A stretch of 64,000 nucleotides of DNA from Adiantum capillus-veneris. Its lineage: Eukaryota > Streptophyta > Polypodiopsida > Polypodiales > Pteridaceae. Under the pieces are notes generated by a model, which was given only the letters and a program-made list of their open reading frames with translations, did not search any database and was not told the DNA's origin. Where the stretch lies: the NCBI GenBank assembly GCA_014529385.2, contig CM043947.1, positions 133,825,391 to 133,889,390 of the forward strand. The letters are read 5' to 3'. Below are positions 12,884-25,860 of the stretch, piece by piece (position 1 is the first letter of the stretch; every line of letters starts with the position of its first letter). The translations under genes and the position numbers were made by a program.

Positions 12884-14944
12884 CATGAGCGCCATGTGCT
12901 AGGAAGAATACATGTTGGTTGAAATACAAGTCTTGTGGCCACAAGTTCAGTCGAAATGGGACTAGAATCAAAGAGCACCTATTTAAAGTCCCTAGAAAAG
13001 TGTCGGAGTGTATGGCCTGTAGCCAAAATATATTCATGTTAGAATTCCCAAGTACTCCCACACAAAAAAGAAGATTGCAGCTAAAAAGAAAGGTGGTGCT
13101 CCTAAAGAAGTTCCAATGGATGTTGAAATGTCTGTTGCCAATGAGGAGATGGAGCATGTGTATACATAAGAAAATGATTGTATTCCTCATTCCACTGCTC
13201 TTGATGGGCACACTTCAACATTAATAGTGGGCCTTAGCACAACTAAAGCCAATAAAGTGTTATCTAATGGGCAAACGCTCTACAAGATGTTAGATAAGTA
13301 GTAGTTGCTTGATTTGCACTTGAAATGGATGCAAGATTTTTTGGCGTATGATATACCATTTAATGTTATGCGCAACCCCATATTTCAAGATGCTTTGATG
13401 ATCATAGCCAAAAAAGGGTTTGTACTTCCTGATGATTACAACAAGATATATACATATTATTTAGATAAAGTGAAAGATAGTACTGAAGCCATCGTTGAGT
13501 GCACGGTGGTAGACTTTCTTCCTACATATGGTTTCACTATAGTGTTAGATGGATGGCCTAACTGTCAGAAGAAGCTGCTAATCAATGTGATGCTTATCAA
13601 CCCTAAAGGATCCATGTTCGTAGAAGCTATTGACACCTCGTTGAAAGAGAAGATGAGTGACTATCTAGCAAGGTTATATGAGCACGCAATAACAAGGGCA
13701 TGTGGGCCAAAGAATATGAATGCAATTGTCACAGATAATGCATACAACTACAAAGTTGCAGCAAGAGCTATCCATGTTAAGTACCCAGAGATTATATGGG
13801 TGTCATGTGCAGCTCATACTCGTATTTTTCTTTTAAAGTAAATTGGTAAAATGGCTTGTATAAAACAAACTCTACTGGATGCAAATCATGTGGTGAAATT
13901 TATCAGAGCGCATCGATTTTTGTATAATCTTTTTCAAACAAAGTCACCCAATAAAACTATACAATTATTTTGGGTACAAGGTTTTCTACTGCATATTATG
14001 CTCTTGCCACCTTGCCAGAAATGAATCTTGCCTTGATTGAAATTGTATCTGATATAGATGATGGGATGCATGAATCAGCAAGTATCCTATCAGGATGCAG
14101 CTACAAGATATACACAACTTGTGAGCTCACCAATTTTTTGGCGTAATGTAGAGAGGATTGTCACTCTGGCATAACCATTTGTAGATCTTTTGTGAACAAT
14201 TGACAAAGACTTTTTTATCTTTGGTTAAATTTTTTGGTATATTTCAAAGGCTTTATGCAAAGTAAGAGAGCATGTTGGCTTTGGTGTAAAGGACAAAGCT
14301 ACCATAATCACAGCTGCCAACAACCGATGGCTGCAATTGCATAGGCCTTTGCATGGTGTGATATTTGTATTGGATCCTAAATTACAAATGCATCAAAAAT
14401 CAACCAACAAGAAGTCATGACTACCTTCAAACCAGTGTGCTCTCAACTCTTGTGTGACAGGAGAATGAAAAAGTTTCTCATCAATGAGTAGATTATTTAA
14501 TAAAATTGGTAATTTTTAGGATCGATGGCATATAGATGCCACTTCCAAAACAAGTGCACCTCTATGGTGGAAGGATTATGGTGGGGAGAAGGTGGAGCTT
14601 CAATACATTGTAGTAAGGGTTTTATCAATTGCAACATCAAGCGAAAGTTGTGAGAGAAACTAATCTGCATTTGAATTTATGCATACGAAAGAACAAAACA
14701 GATTCAACGTAAACGAGCTGCTCATTTGGTGTATGTTTTCTACAACATGAGACTTATCCATAAGCCAGTGAACATTGCAATAAGAGCAGCACAACAACAC
14801 TATGGTGTCTTCCAAACCCATGAAGCTATTGCTGCAAAAGTTGACGATGACGGTGATATGGAATGGGAGATAGCTTCAGAATGCTTTGATATGGATGAAG
14901 TAGATGATATGGTTGGTGTGTTTGATGCCAACAAATATCTATGA
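12884..14944 (+). pseudogene. hAT-family transposase, decayed
   Basis: Plus-strand pieces in changing frames read in the order of a plant hAT transposase. Near 12910-13010 is a BED-type zinc finger (CWLKYKSCGHKF, then TRIKEHLFKVP and a CMAC pair). The 13305-13841 frame is a DUF659-like / RNase H-fold start with the TVVDFLPTYGFTIVLDGW segment, FVEAIDTS, a VTDNA catalytic-region motif and VSCAAHT. Near 14566-14660 is the C-terminal dimerisation region (WWKDYGGEKVEL, RVLSIATSSESCERN), after which the frame shifts to LVYVFYNMRLIHK (14726-14944). A stop after CERN, at least three frame changes and missing catalytic segments make it inactive. Transposases of this family cut and reinsert the element by DNA. 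Confidence 0.85.
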
Positions 14945-15019
14945 CTTAATCCCTTCAACTTTTTCTTAGTTTGATAACATTATGCTATGGAATATGATTC
15001 TATGCTACTTGATGTTCAC

Positions 15020-15021
<2 letters not shown>

Positions 15022-15092
<71 letters not shown>

Positions 15093-15164
15093 GTGCATAC
15101 ACATACATACACACACACACATATACATACATACACACACACACATACACAAGCACACACACAC
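15022..15164. repeat. (CT)n-(CA)n compound microsatellite with interruptions
   Basis: About 25 CT units followed by CA and TACA-type units to about 15164. It lies immediately 3' of the hAT remnant. Confidence 0.95.
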
Positions 15165-18128
15165 AAGTTTTAGAGTTACTTTTGCACCAACAAGAGTCAA
15201 TATTACAATTAGATACAATAGGATTTCTTTTTGAGAATACAAAAAGAGGAAGATGAGAGGGTGAATGAAACTCTTAGATTACACAATGCATTGGTTTCTT
15301 GAGAAAATAGATAGAGAGTAAGTGAGGGGGTTGCTTAAGCCAATAATTGTGTCAGCTAACTCAGTAGGTCATATATGTTGATCTCAGCACTTCCACACTC
15401 AGAAGATTGGTCTAAAAGTTCTTGTAGGCAAAGGACTGGCACAGGTCCGTGTACAATGATGCATATTGTTGTAGCTTTGCTTGGGTCTTCCATAGCTGTA
15501 TCTCACACTCAAGGATTTGGCCGCACAACATGTCAAGTGTCTCTCCTTGGCTTACAAGATCCTGCCCTTGGCTCGCTAATTCAATGAGCACCTCTATTTA
15601 TTTGGGAAGTAGAACTATAAGGTGTTTGCATGTAGGAATTGGGTAGTTGGCATTGGTTGCTGCCACTTTTTTTGCAATGAAACCATGGACAATGCCAGCA
15701 TTCTTTGGGTGGTTTCACCACTTTACCCGCCTCCCTAGGATGTTGTAAACATACCACTGCTATATGAAGTGAAGTGTCATCTGTGTATTGTTGGGCATGA
15801 TCCTCTGTCTTCGTATGAATCTTTGTAGTAGTACTTGTGCTAGTCCTTTGTGCTACAAATGTGATAGCTTTACTAGACATGAATCATTTTCAAGGCCACT
15901 AATTCAAAATAGTTACTAACGTACAAAGTGGTTTGGGATAACTTCTTGCACTCTTTGAGCCTGAGTGGATTGCCTTGCAACCAAGACTCGTCCTCTTTGA
16001 TGTTGGCAATAGCTGTGAGTTATTTCTTCTTACCATACCTCTCTCTCTCTCTCCCCTTTCTAGATCACTTGAGCTTTAGCGTGGTTATATTCTTCTTCCA
16101 TATTTTCAATTTAGTCATGATTAGAAAGTTCGAATGTGAAGTTAGTGAGAAGTTAATAACACATCACGTTAAAATTGCTTATTGAATACCACTTATATAG
16201 TTGCAAGAAAGATACAGGATAACTTAATCATGTTGCAAGAAAGATACAGATTATCTACATTTACAACTAGAAACAAGACAAAAGTCAAATCGTCACTTTA
16301 GTCATCAGTTGGCCATAGACTAATAGTCATTACAATGTCATAATCGACTCTATGGGCACCATTTATACAAAAAAAGAGATCAAAAGCATTAGATAGGTCA
16401 GGTTTTGGATTATTTTACTTGCCACTCTCAAGGTGTGTAAGTACATTTCTCAAAAAATCCCTTTTGTTTTGCTCTTGGGGCAGGTACATGCACTTTTAAG
16501 AGTTGTTTACAAGTATGGCACATGGAGAAAATGTCCATGGCTTTAGTCTAAGGGGGGGATTATATGATATATATTCTAGGGTGGCCCACAAAAAATCTCT
16601 CTCGCTTTGCTTTCTAGTTTCTACCTACAAGTCACAGCGAAGAGGAGGAAAGTGGGCCGTTGTTTTGGTCTTTGTGCATGACCCCCAATCCAAAATGGAG
16701 CATCATGTTGTGGGAGTATAGTTCATTGTGGAGGTACTCATGGGCATGTAGATACTTCAAGATTTAAAGAAGAGCATTAACTATCTACAAAACGTTACTT
16801 TGGAACCTCTTTGGAATATCTCTATTGTTCCTTTAGTGGTTATATAATCTTGAATAGCCAGTTGACTTCCATCTGCATTGCACTCTTTTATCCACTTATC
16901 TACATGGCCTCCATTCCAAAAATGTGAAATGAGCATTGGATGCTCCATGTGAAGAACCATGGAAAGTGTATAAATAATGTTGCAATGAGCAATCTCCAAA
17001 CATGTTGATCCAATGAGGGCCCATGTAGGTGGACTTTGAAGATCTTTGCAACATACAGTGGATCTTTGAATTCAAGATGGGTGACACCTGCACGCTTGAC
17101 GTGTGCCCATATTTCTTCTCCCAACTATGGAGCATGTGTGTTGAAGATTGGAGTATTAGGAAAAATATGTTATACAGGGGGAGTTGTGATTGTTCTAAAG
17201 CGATAGTGGCACTAGTAGCAAGCTCCGCTCTAACAATGGCTCTTGGATCTTTGGCAACATTGTTTTGTTGATCTTTCTAGATTCTCCTTACTCTTGAACT
17301 TAGTATACAATTGTTGCACAAGTTGTATGCAAGTAGCTATGCCTTGCAAAGTGGTAGTTTTAGGATTTTTTCGGTTCATGAAAGTTCCTTGCGATCTACC
17401 CAATAAATTGCTTGACCATATTCAATAATGAATGTGATGTCATCAAAGATATTTCAAAAGAAGTGGGTGCAAATGCAAACTGGAGCTGCTCAAATATAGA
17501 CTTCGTTAAAGTCTTTGTAAACTGGTATTAATGCTCCGAAGTTGAAGGGTTTAAGCACCGATGAATCTTGGCATGTAACATGTGATGAAAGTGACATACT
17601 AAAACCACAAAGATGAACTTTTGTTGATGTTTTTCCAGCTTGGTGTTTGCCATATCTATAAGATATAATTTCAAAGCATAAACATTATGGGGTGAAAGCA
17701 TGTTAACCTGTCATGCTTTTTCATGTCCCGGACAATGCTAACTAACACAATTTTGACATATGCTAACTAGTACAATAACTTGAGCTACATCTCCAAGATC
17801 TATGACATATGATATGTCAATAGAAAGCACTTGAAACAAGGAATCCAAATGTACAACCTCCGACAAATTTTGATATTATTTGTAAAAAATTTACCGGACG
17901 CCCAACTTTTTGAAGATGTGCTAACTTGAAACTGCTAACTAGCACAAAAAGTGCGACAGGTTAACATGCTTTCACCCTATGATATAAATGCAAACAATTG
18001 GAATCATGTTATGATTGTGAACCATGAACACTAACATAATTTGTAGCCAAAAATACCATGTAACGATTGCAAATCACACACTATACAATAAACGATTGAA
18101 AGTTTAAGGAAAGACAAAGCACACACAA

Positions 18129-18134
<6 letters not shown>
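15165..18134. other. Anonymous region without recognisable genes
   Basis: I searched both strands for retroelement, transposase and enzyme motifs and recognise none. The longest frames (15581-15880 minus, 15928-16185 plus) are under 100 residues and unremarkable. Confidence 0.5.

Positions 18135-18180
<46 letters not shown>
18135..18180. repeat. (GA)n microsatellite
   Basis: About 23 GA units. Confidence 0.95.
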
Positions 18181-18182
<2 letters not shown>

Positions 18183-18479
18183 GAATAGGTCAAGAGTGTG
18201 AGGTATGCTCATCAAAAGTACTGGACCCTGTTATGTGCGCACAAGGGAATGTAAAGCATTAGAGAATACACATAATTGATCAAAGGAGCATCCATGTAAA
18301 CAACCTATCTTGTGTGAGGTACTCTTAGCACAAGTCCTGGATGTTTTTGTAATGATGATTGATTATTTAATCAATCTAATCCCTGATGAAGTGTGTGGAA
18401 CTCACAATACAACTATCAGTGAATAGTTTGACAATCTTAGATTCAGGCCAAACATCGTATGTATCTACATCCAAGACAA

Positions 18480-19235
18480 CACCAAGTCATGAGTACCAAA
18501 TTTGGTATCGGTCTTCTCATTGTAGGGTGATTGTAACTCATGGAAGCTCCATTGTACGAACTTTATAGCAGAGTTTTTTTGGGAAAAATTTACCATTGTG
18601 GGCTCAAGAAATTATAATTACCAGTATCAAATTTGAAGCCTTTGGTACTGGGACTGAAAACTTTTACGCTTTGGTACTGGTAAATTGGGTACTATAAAGT
18701 ACAAAATTTGGTGCTGCTCATCTCACTACAGGGTGATTGTAGAAGAAAGATTATTTTGGAAAAGGACAATATTATGGCCCAAGGAAGTTAGGTACACTAG
18801 TACAAAATTTGGTGCTTGTGATACTGGCATTGGCAACTACCAAATTTGGTATTGTAAAGTACCAAATTGGATGTTTTTCATCTCACCACAGGGTGATTAT
18901 TGAAGATAGCTTATTTTGGAAAAACATAATATTATGGACTGGGAAAATTATGTATACCAGTACAAAATATTGGTGCTTGTGATACATGCATTGGCAACTA
19001 CCCAATTTGGTATTGTAAAGTACCAAATTGGGTGTTGTTCGTCTCACTACATGGTGATTATTAAGATAGATTATTTTAGAAAAAAACAATATTATGGGCC
19101 GGAGAAGCTAGGTATACCAGTACAAAATTTGGTGCTTTTGATACTGGCATTGGAAACTACCAAATTTGATACTGTAAAGTAACAAATTGGGTATTGTTCA
19201 TCTCACTACATGGTGATTATTGAAGATAGCTTATT
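18480..19235 (+). repeat. ~160-bp tandem repeat (satellite-like)
   Basis: A unit containing GTACCAAATTTGGTA-like text, CTCACTACAGGGTGATTATTGAAGA and CAGTACAAAATTTGGTGCTT recurs. The GGTGATT anchor is at 18535, 18731, 18891, 19052 and 19211, so the offsets are 196, 160, 161 and 159 bp. Copies are about 80-90% alike by eye. The unit contains short inverted phrases (ACCAAATTTGGT). It is unrelated in sequence to the 159-bp repeats in the solo LTR. Confidence 0.85.
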
Positions 19236-21892
19236 TGGTATTAAATCAAACAATCACTGGATGCAAACCTTATCCCATATCAATCTAGATTCAAAATATG
19301 AATACTCACAGTATTAATTCTGGATGGGTTCCTTGAATTGAGTTGCAAGCCTAGACAACTGCTTGTCAAGCTCAATGAAAACCAAGCTCCAGTGATGGTT
19401 GCTCTTGTATGAAAAAATTATTGTTGTGACTTGCAACATCGAACAGTGGGCAAAGCACTTCCTGAGCGGTGTTTTTCATTTTGAGAAGGACAAATAATCT
19501 AGGATCCATGATATATATTTTTGGTTGACTTTGTTTAAAAAGCTGGCTCTTGATCAAAATTCAAAAAAGTTAATGGAAGTTGTTCTCTAATCTAAAGCCT
19601 ATAGCCAAGTATGTTGAAGCTAGTGAATGTGTCTTACTTTAGGTCTACACGACACCCCAATCCACTAGGATTCACCTTCAAAAATTATCTTTCCTGCTAG
19701 CAGGACACCGCTTACATACCTCTCGAGTCAATCGCACTACATTAGATCGCGATCAAACACGTATGCACCTCATGACACACTTCCTAGCTTCCCACACACA
19801 CCCAAAGTCTCTTTCTCTCTTTTTGCCACAAGACACCGTCGATTTGATGGGGGCACACTTGCCTACACACACAGCCCACACCGCGGACACAAGCACAAGA
19901 GCAACATAACAGAGAAGGGGGAAGGGGAAAACATGCTTGAAAGCATGCAATCACTGCTTTTACTATACTCAAGATCACCAAATACAGATAGCCCCGTCGG
20001 CACAACCTCGACGAGCGCAAAAAGAACGGGCTTCAACAACCCTCACTGGTGCGACCATTCTAGTGGAGTCTCTCCCCAACCACCTTCGTTGCGACTGCAC
20101 ACCTACACCAACTCCATTGAGCTTCCATGATCTGAAAAAAGAAGAAGAACTAATTCCACTCACCCCTTCCTTGACAGCCGAAGAAGAAGAAGCCAAAAAA
20201 AATCCTTTTTTTTTCCCTCCACCCCTTGCTCGGAAGAAAACTTCTCCTTCTTTTTTTTTTCCCCTCTCCTTCCTTTCTTCTCTTTTCCTTCTCCTTTCTC
20301 CCTTTCCCTTCCTTCCTTTCTCCTTTATTCCTTCTCTTCTTTTCCTTTCTTCTTCTTTTCCTCTTCTCTTTGCCTTCAACAACGCCCTCTTTTTGCCTTC
20401 CCTTTTTTCTTTTCTTAAAAATACTCCCCCCCCTTTTAGAAAATGTCTCCGCTCCCTCTTTTGCACTCCAGGGGCAATGACGGCACCATCCTTGCTCCCT
20501 TGGAGTCTGTAGACTTTCAAAAAAAAATCTTTACGAGAGGGTCCCATGCCCTTTTGCATGAATGCACCCGCGCAAGTCGTATTGCTACATTATCATCGTC
20601 TTCACATAGGCAGTGTGGCACCCGATGATCAGAGCACTGAGACGCAAAGCCCGGGAAAAAGCCATCGTTGTCGACCTTGATTTGTGCTTGTCTTTCTGCA
20701 TCCCAGTTTTCCTAGGCCCTCAATTCCAAGGCACCAAAATGGGCAAAAGCATCTAATGCCTTACTTCGAGTCGTTGCCCCAAACTTCATCCTGGCATAAC
20801 TTGCCACCTGGATTTTTAATCGACGATCGAAGACTTCCTACCCACTCCCCCCGGGGGTTCACTCTATATACAAAACAGGACGCCACCTGCGAGCAGAAAA
20901 CTTTGATAAAACCCCTATATACGACTCATATTAGGGAATATGACCCCCTTTTCTACGCTTATACGACAATCAATGTAGAAAACTATCATACCCCTATCTT
21001 ACATATAAAATTTAGGTCTCACATGATCTAACTGAGTAAAACTAGTCAAAGAGCATGCAACATAGTGATTGGACACGTACTAAGGAACCATTTCTATTGA
21101 TAACTATATGTACCCTCAATGTGTTTTAATTTGACTTTCAAACTATGTGCCCCTTCAGCCTGCACTCTAGCTACTCGTCCAATTTTGACCCATCTAAATT
21201 ACTCAAAACACATGGTTATAAAGTTGTGTCAGGTTCTCCATGTGAATTTGCATATATACAAACTCTTTATAGCTTTCATCCCTCAACAAATGAACTATAA
21301 TCAGAAAACAAGAAACTAATACAAAGCAGTGTTAGTTCTAATTACATGTATCTTTGCAGCTATTGACTAACAAGTTCGAGACAAAACTCTTTTGGGAATC
21401 ATTTTGAAACACAAAAACTTTCTCTCATTTTCCCCTTTTCTCACCCCCCCCCCCCCCCGCCCCCCACCCAATAAATATGATACCCCCTCCCTTATTTTTA
21501 AGCTTGGGAGATAAATTATTGGGGACCTACCCCTAACTTATACGCTCATATAACTTGTAAAAGAACCCCCCTCCCCTGCACTTACGTGGTGTGGTACGTT
21601 TTCCATGGTGAATCCCCCGGGCCCACTCCACAAGGTATGCACTACCCCTGCGAACTATGGCAAGGCCCCAAAACGCCCAAATGGCATGCTTACCAATACA
21701 ACTAGGTGGGCACACAACTAGCCCCCGTCAAATTTTCAAATGGCCATAACTTGCAGTTTAGAGCACCGAGTGGCGATCCGAGAAGACCGACATGCTCCAC
21801 AACTTGAGCCTTCCAATCCTATTTGTTGATGCTAACCTTGACCATCTGTCCCCATCTACCCTACCCGTCGGGGATCTGCAAGGCTTCTAAAT
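19236..21892. other. Anonymous region with pyrimidine-rich tract and poly-C
   Basis: A strongly pyrimidine-rich block (about 20200-20430) makes long low-complexity frames on both strands that are not genes. A C-rich run lies at about 21446-21468. No coding motif recognised. Confidence 0.5.
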
Positions 21893-22880
21893 TAGAACTT
21901 TAATATCTTTCACCCCGGGGCTCTGTTTGACGAGCCATCTGGACCAGCTTCTAGAGCACCTCAAACACTTCATTCCAGATTATCGATTTGACACTTCAAG
22001 CACCTTTACTTGCTATCCCATCTGGACCATTCTTGAGTCTTTTTGGCCTAAAAACCGCTTTAGACATACATTCCCTGGAATTGGAGCTGATCTCTTTAGA
22101 TAGCCGATTCGAGTGTAAGAATCTACAGCTACTGGAAGTCGTCAGTTTCGTTAATGAGACTGAAATGGAGTATAGAAACTGAGCTGGAATAGTTAGTGAA
22201 TTGAAATACTCTATTGGAATTAGGAACATACTGAATGACTAGAAAAGTGTTTCAGATTCAGATTCTGCGTTTATGGATACAAGGTATTACAGACTGAAGC
22301 TTAATGTACCACTGTATTAATGATTACAGAGTAGAGTTACAAGTGAAGTGATTGTCACTCAAGACAGCTTCAAAGACTAGAACCAAAAAACTAGAACTTT
22401 AATATCTTTCACCCCAGGGCTCCGTTTGACGAGTCGTCTGGACCGGCTTCTAGAGCACCTCAAACACTTCATTCCATATTACCAATTTGGCACTTCAAGC
22501 ACCTTTACCTGATATCCCATCTGGACCGAGTCTTTTTAGCCTAAAAATTGCTAGACATACATTCCCTAGAATTGGAGCTGATCTCTATAGATATTTGATT
22601 CCAGTGTTAGAATTTACAGCTACTAGAAGTCGTCAGTTCAGTTAATGAGATTTAAATGGAGTATAGAAACTGAGCTGGAATAGTTACTAAATTGAAATAC
22701 TCTACTAGAATCAGGAATAGACTGAATGACTGGAAAAGTGTTGCAGATTCAGATTCAGAGTTTACGGATACAAGGTATTACAGACTGAAGCTTAATGGAC
22801 CACTGTATTAATGATTATAGAGTAGAGTTACAAGTGAAGAGATTGTCACTCAAGACAGCTTTGAAGACTAGAACCAAAAG
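21893..22880 (+). repeat. 499-bp direct tandem duplication
   Basis: Unit 1 starts at 21893 and unit 2 at 22392 (both TAGAACTTTAATATCTTTCA). The two run in parallel for almost 500 bp with roughly 90% identity by eye, including a shared GTATTACAGACTGAAGC phrase near the end. No coding motif. Just downstream (about 22946) is a TATTTATAG box, so the repeats could lie in an LTR or promoter region of the neighbouring retroelement; this is not shown. Confidence 0.85.
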
Positions 22881-22951
22881 ACTAGAAGTAAGAAGTCAAA
22901 GAGTGCAAACAACTCCAAAGTACAACCAACCCGATTACAATGTAATGGGTC

Positions 22952-25860
22952 CTATTTATAGCTTCTTGAGGTTACTGTGGTAACCACCATAGTAATTATT
23001 GGTTGGTCTGCTGTTTGGCTTCCTGGAGATGATTCCCACCTATTGAGACTATCTCCACCATCTACATCCTTCCCTCCTTTCTTGAATTTTGGTAAGACTC
23101 CAAATTTTTTGAAAGAATCCATCGTCTGATCCTTCTGGGGTGTTGAGGAACCTCTTTGCCTACTTGTTGAGTTGGCCAATGTTCCTCATGAGTCGGCCTA
23201 TGTTCCTCATGATAGTGTTCTTCTGAAGTAGCTAGCTCTCTTGGTATTGCTAGCGTTACCATACTTCATGCTTGTTGAGTGCTTGACACCCCTATAGTTG
23301 TAATTCCATGGGTGTCCAACCAAATAAACACTAGCACCTTACTGAAAAATCCACCGTTTGATTCTGAGGATGGCTAGAAAAAACCACTATCAAATCCTTC
23401 CACTAAACCCGCTTCCTCTTGCCCTTCGGTTGTGTTGGTGTTTCAGAAGTCCTAGTGCCAGCATTGTCCTTCTAGATAAGTATGTAAATGGCCTCTGCTC
23501 AAGCTCATCCCACCTTTCTGTGGTCATTCCTACTTCATAAGACGTGAGAGGATGATAGGTTTTGGTGTCAGGATCATAGAGCATGTGTTTGACTTTTGTT
23601 AGACAAGTTCTAGCCAATTTGTGACAATGCAAAGCTGTATGGATCCATCCCTCTGAGAGAGGCTAATTTGTTTTAATCCTAGCTTCAAAGAGAATCTTAG
23701 CCATCTCTTTGTACTGTGGTCCCAGGGCTGGTTTAGACGTAACATCCTTTTCAAGGATTTTAGAGGACTCCACAGTAAGTTGCAGCAGTTGGTTTGTGAT
23801 CTTGGTGAGACCTTTAAGCTGGATTTTCCATTGACCCATACACAGGTTAATCCTCTGTATCTCCTCCTTTAGTTCCCCAGGACCAGTTAATTGAAGAGCA
23901 TCATTGAACAGTGTTTGCCAGGTTTTCCATTCGATAGTAGATCCCTCATACCAATCCTGAAGATCATCGGTAATATTGTAGTATGTGAGCCGATCTACTA
24001 GTTCTGCATGTTGAGGATATAGTGCTGGAAAAAACCTAGGCAACTCAACTTCTCTGGCTGGTAAGGCATACAGGAGGACTGGAGAATCGGGTACGAATTC
24101 CAAAAAATTAAGGACAGCCTGATTCTCTTGCTACATCATCTTTCTAATTACTCTGACGAGTTGAAACAGTCTTCATAGAGCAGATTCTTGTTCTCCTACT
24201 GTTATTTGAGTTGAAGGTCCTTTATTGGTGGTAGCCTGATCTTCAAGAATAGCTTGGACCCTCTGATCCAGAACTTTCCTGGCAATTTGAATTTGCAGTA
24301 AAACCTCTTTTAATTGACCTCTGACATCCCTCATACATATATAGGTTGTCTTGTTCCCCAGCAGGAGATCTAATTCAATGGCTAGGGAATGACAGTCTGC
24401 AGTAGGCTGCCACTGCCAGTGTGTATTAACTATTTTGTCATCAGAGCTTAGTACCCATTTAGGTGCTCTTTCTAGAAATTGAATTCTGCTAGGATGCTCA
24501 GGTAGTTGGGACACTTCCTGGTCATGGAAAGCAGCTGATTTCCAATGTTGGACCATATCTCTGGCTCCGACATATAGTCACTGAAACCGTTCCAGATCAG
24601 ACAAAAGATCATCATCCTCCAAATACCTCCTAGTTAAAGGAGCTTGCTGATGTCTTAGTCTCTTGTTTAGTTTGATGAGCTACAATGAATGTTGCTCATC
24701 ACCTTTTAGGACCTCAGTCACAGCTTTGCCTTTCTCTTTCGCATTCGTATTTTTTGTTGTGACTGGTGTATCGGTGAATTTCCAGTGTTGCTACTGGTTA
24801 CTGATCTCCAGCTTGTTGATTACCCGACTGTTGACCTTCATACTGGTCTGGCTGGTCTGTGTTGGACTAATTTCCTCCTGTGGCCCCTGCTCCACCACAC
24901 ACCAAATCCTGAAGGTGGAGATAAAGGAGAGTCATCATCATCATGCCTTTCTTCTGGTTCATCCTCCTTCTTGTCCTCTTCTGCTGCTTTATCATCATCC
25001 TCATTGAGGTTGTTCTGCTACTCAATATAATCTAAGATAGCTTGATTTGCCAAAGCACTGTTGTACTTGGAGAGTTTATCATGCAAATCACTCTGCATTG
25101 TTTCCATGAGTGCTCTTAGATTATCTATATTGAAAACAGCATTCCCCTCTGGATTCAGTATCTCAGCCAAATTATTATAGATATATCTCTTAGTTAAAGT
25201 GGCTTTGAAGGCAGTGTGACAGCAATGAGTTGAAATCTACTCTCTTCATTCTCAGCTTAGTTTCGAATCTGTTAGCAGCTCTTTCAGCCTCTACCTTTTC
25301 TTCTCAAAGCGTTTGCATCTCAAAATCCATCTTAGACAACTTGTCTTTTAAGTGTTGAATGGTCCTAGCTGATTGATTTTCAAGGACACTGTGCCGCAGG
25401 GACTCAGTTCCTCCAATTTTGACATGAATTTCCTCCTTCTCATGATCGGAGTTCCTATTAGAACTTGAAGAATTGGTAGTATCTGCACAATACCATTCCT
25501 TTGTTCTAGTGCTTTCAACTCCCTTGTCAGTCCCTAATTCTTCCATCAATCTCTGAACTGCAGCCAACATGGTCTCATGTGTTCCAGACCCTGACTGATC
25601 TGGTTGTGCTTTCTCAGAAGACTTTGCTAGTATCTTCTAAATGACCCAAGCATCAAAATTCTCCGGCTGCTCTGGCAGCTTCTTGACTAAATCCTCTGTG
25701 ATCTTTGCCGCCAATTCTCTCTGCTCCTACCATTCATCAACCACATTTTCTTTACCCTTGGCTTTCCGCAACTCTCTCTATTGAGCCCATTTGCTATCTT
25801 CAGGATTAGCTGGTTTTGCAGGAATTTTTGGGATTTCTTCAATCACTACAACCTTTGCTT
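22952..25860 (-). pseudogene. Unrecognised long reading frame downstream of gag (decayed)
   Basis: From about 25860 down to about 23390, minus-strand pieces form largely continuous reading interrupted by stops. The stop codons are mainly TAG or TGA at places where Gln (CAG) or Arg (CGA) fits the flanking sequence, for example between the frames ending at 24173 and starting at 24103, and between 23663 and 23632. Frames include 25570-25304 (charged, Ser-rich), 24556-24173 (coiled-coil-like, with WQWQP), 24103-23663 (LYPQHAELVDRLTYYN, LQDWYEG, then helices) and 23632-23390 (YDPDTKTYHPLTSYE). The piece at 23179-22952 is in another frame. I recognise no RT, RNase H, integrase or protease. It is probably the 3' coding part of a nonautonomous gag-type element. 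Function unknown. Confidence 0.5.

Noticed and set aside
12884-14944. Functional hAT transposase
   Set aside because: Frame changes and a stop in the conserved C-terminal region; no terminal inverted repeats found.
19975-20559. 194-codon minus-strand frame, Lys/Arg/Glu-rich
   Set aside because: Produced by a pyrimidine-rich tract with long frames on both strands; no domain.
21893-22880. Two tandem LTRs forming a solo tandem
   Set aside because: The 499-bp units lack clear TG...CA ends or a PBS, so only a tandem duplication is claimed.
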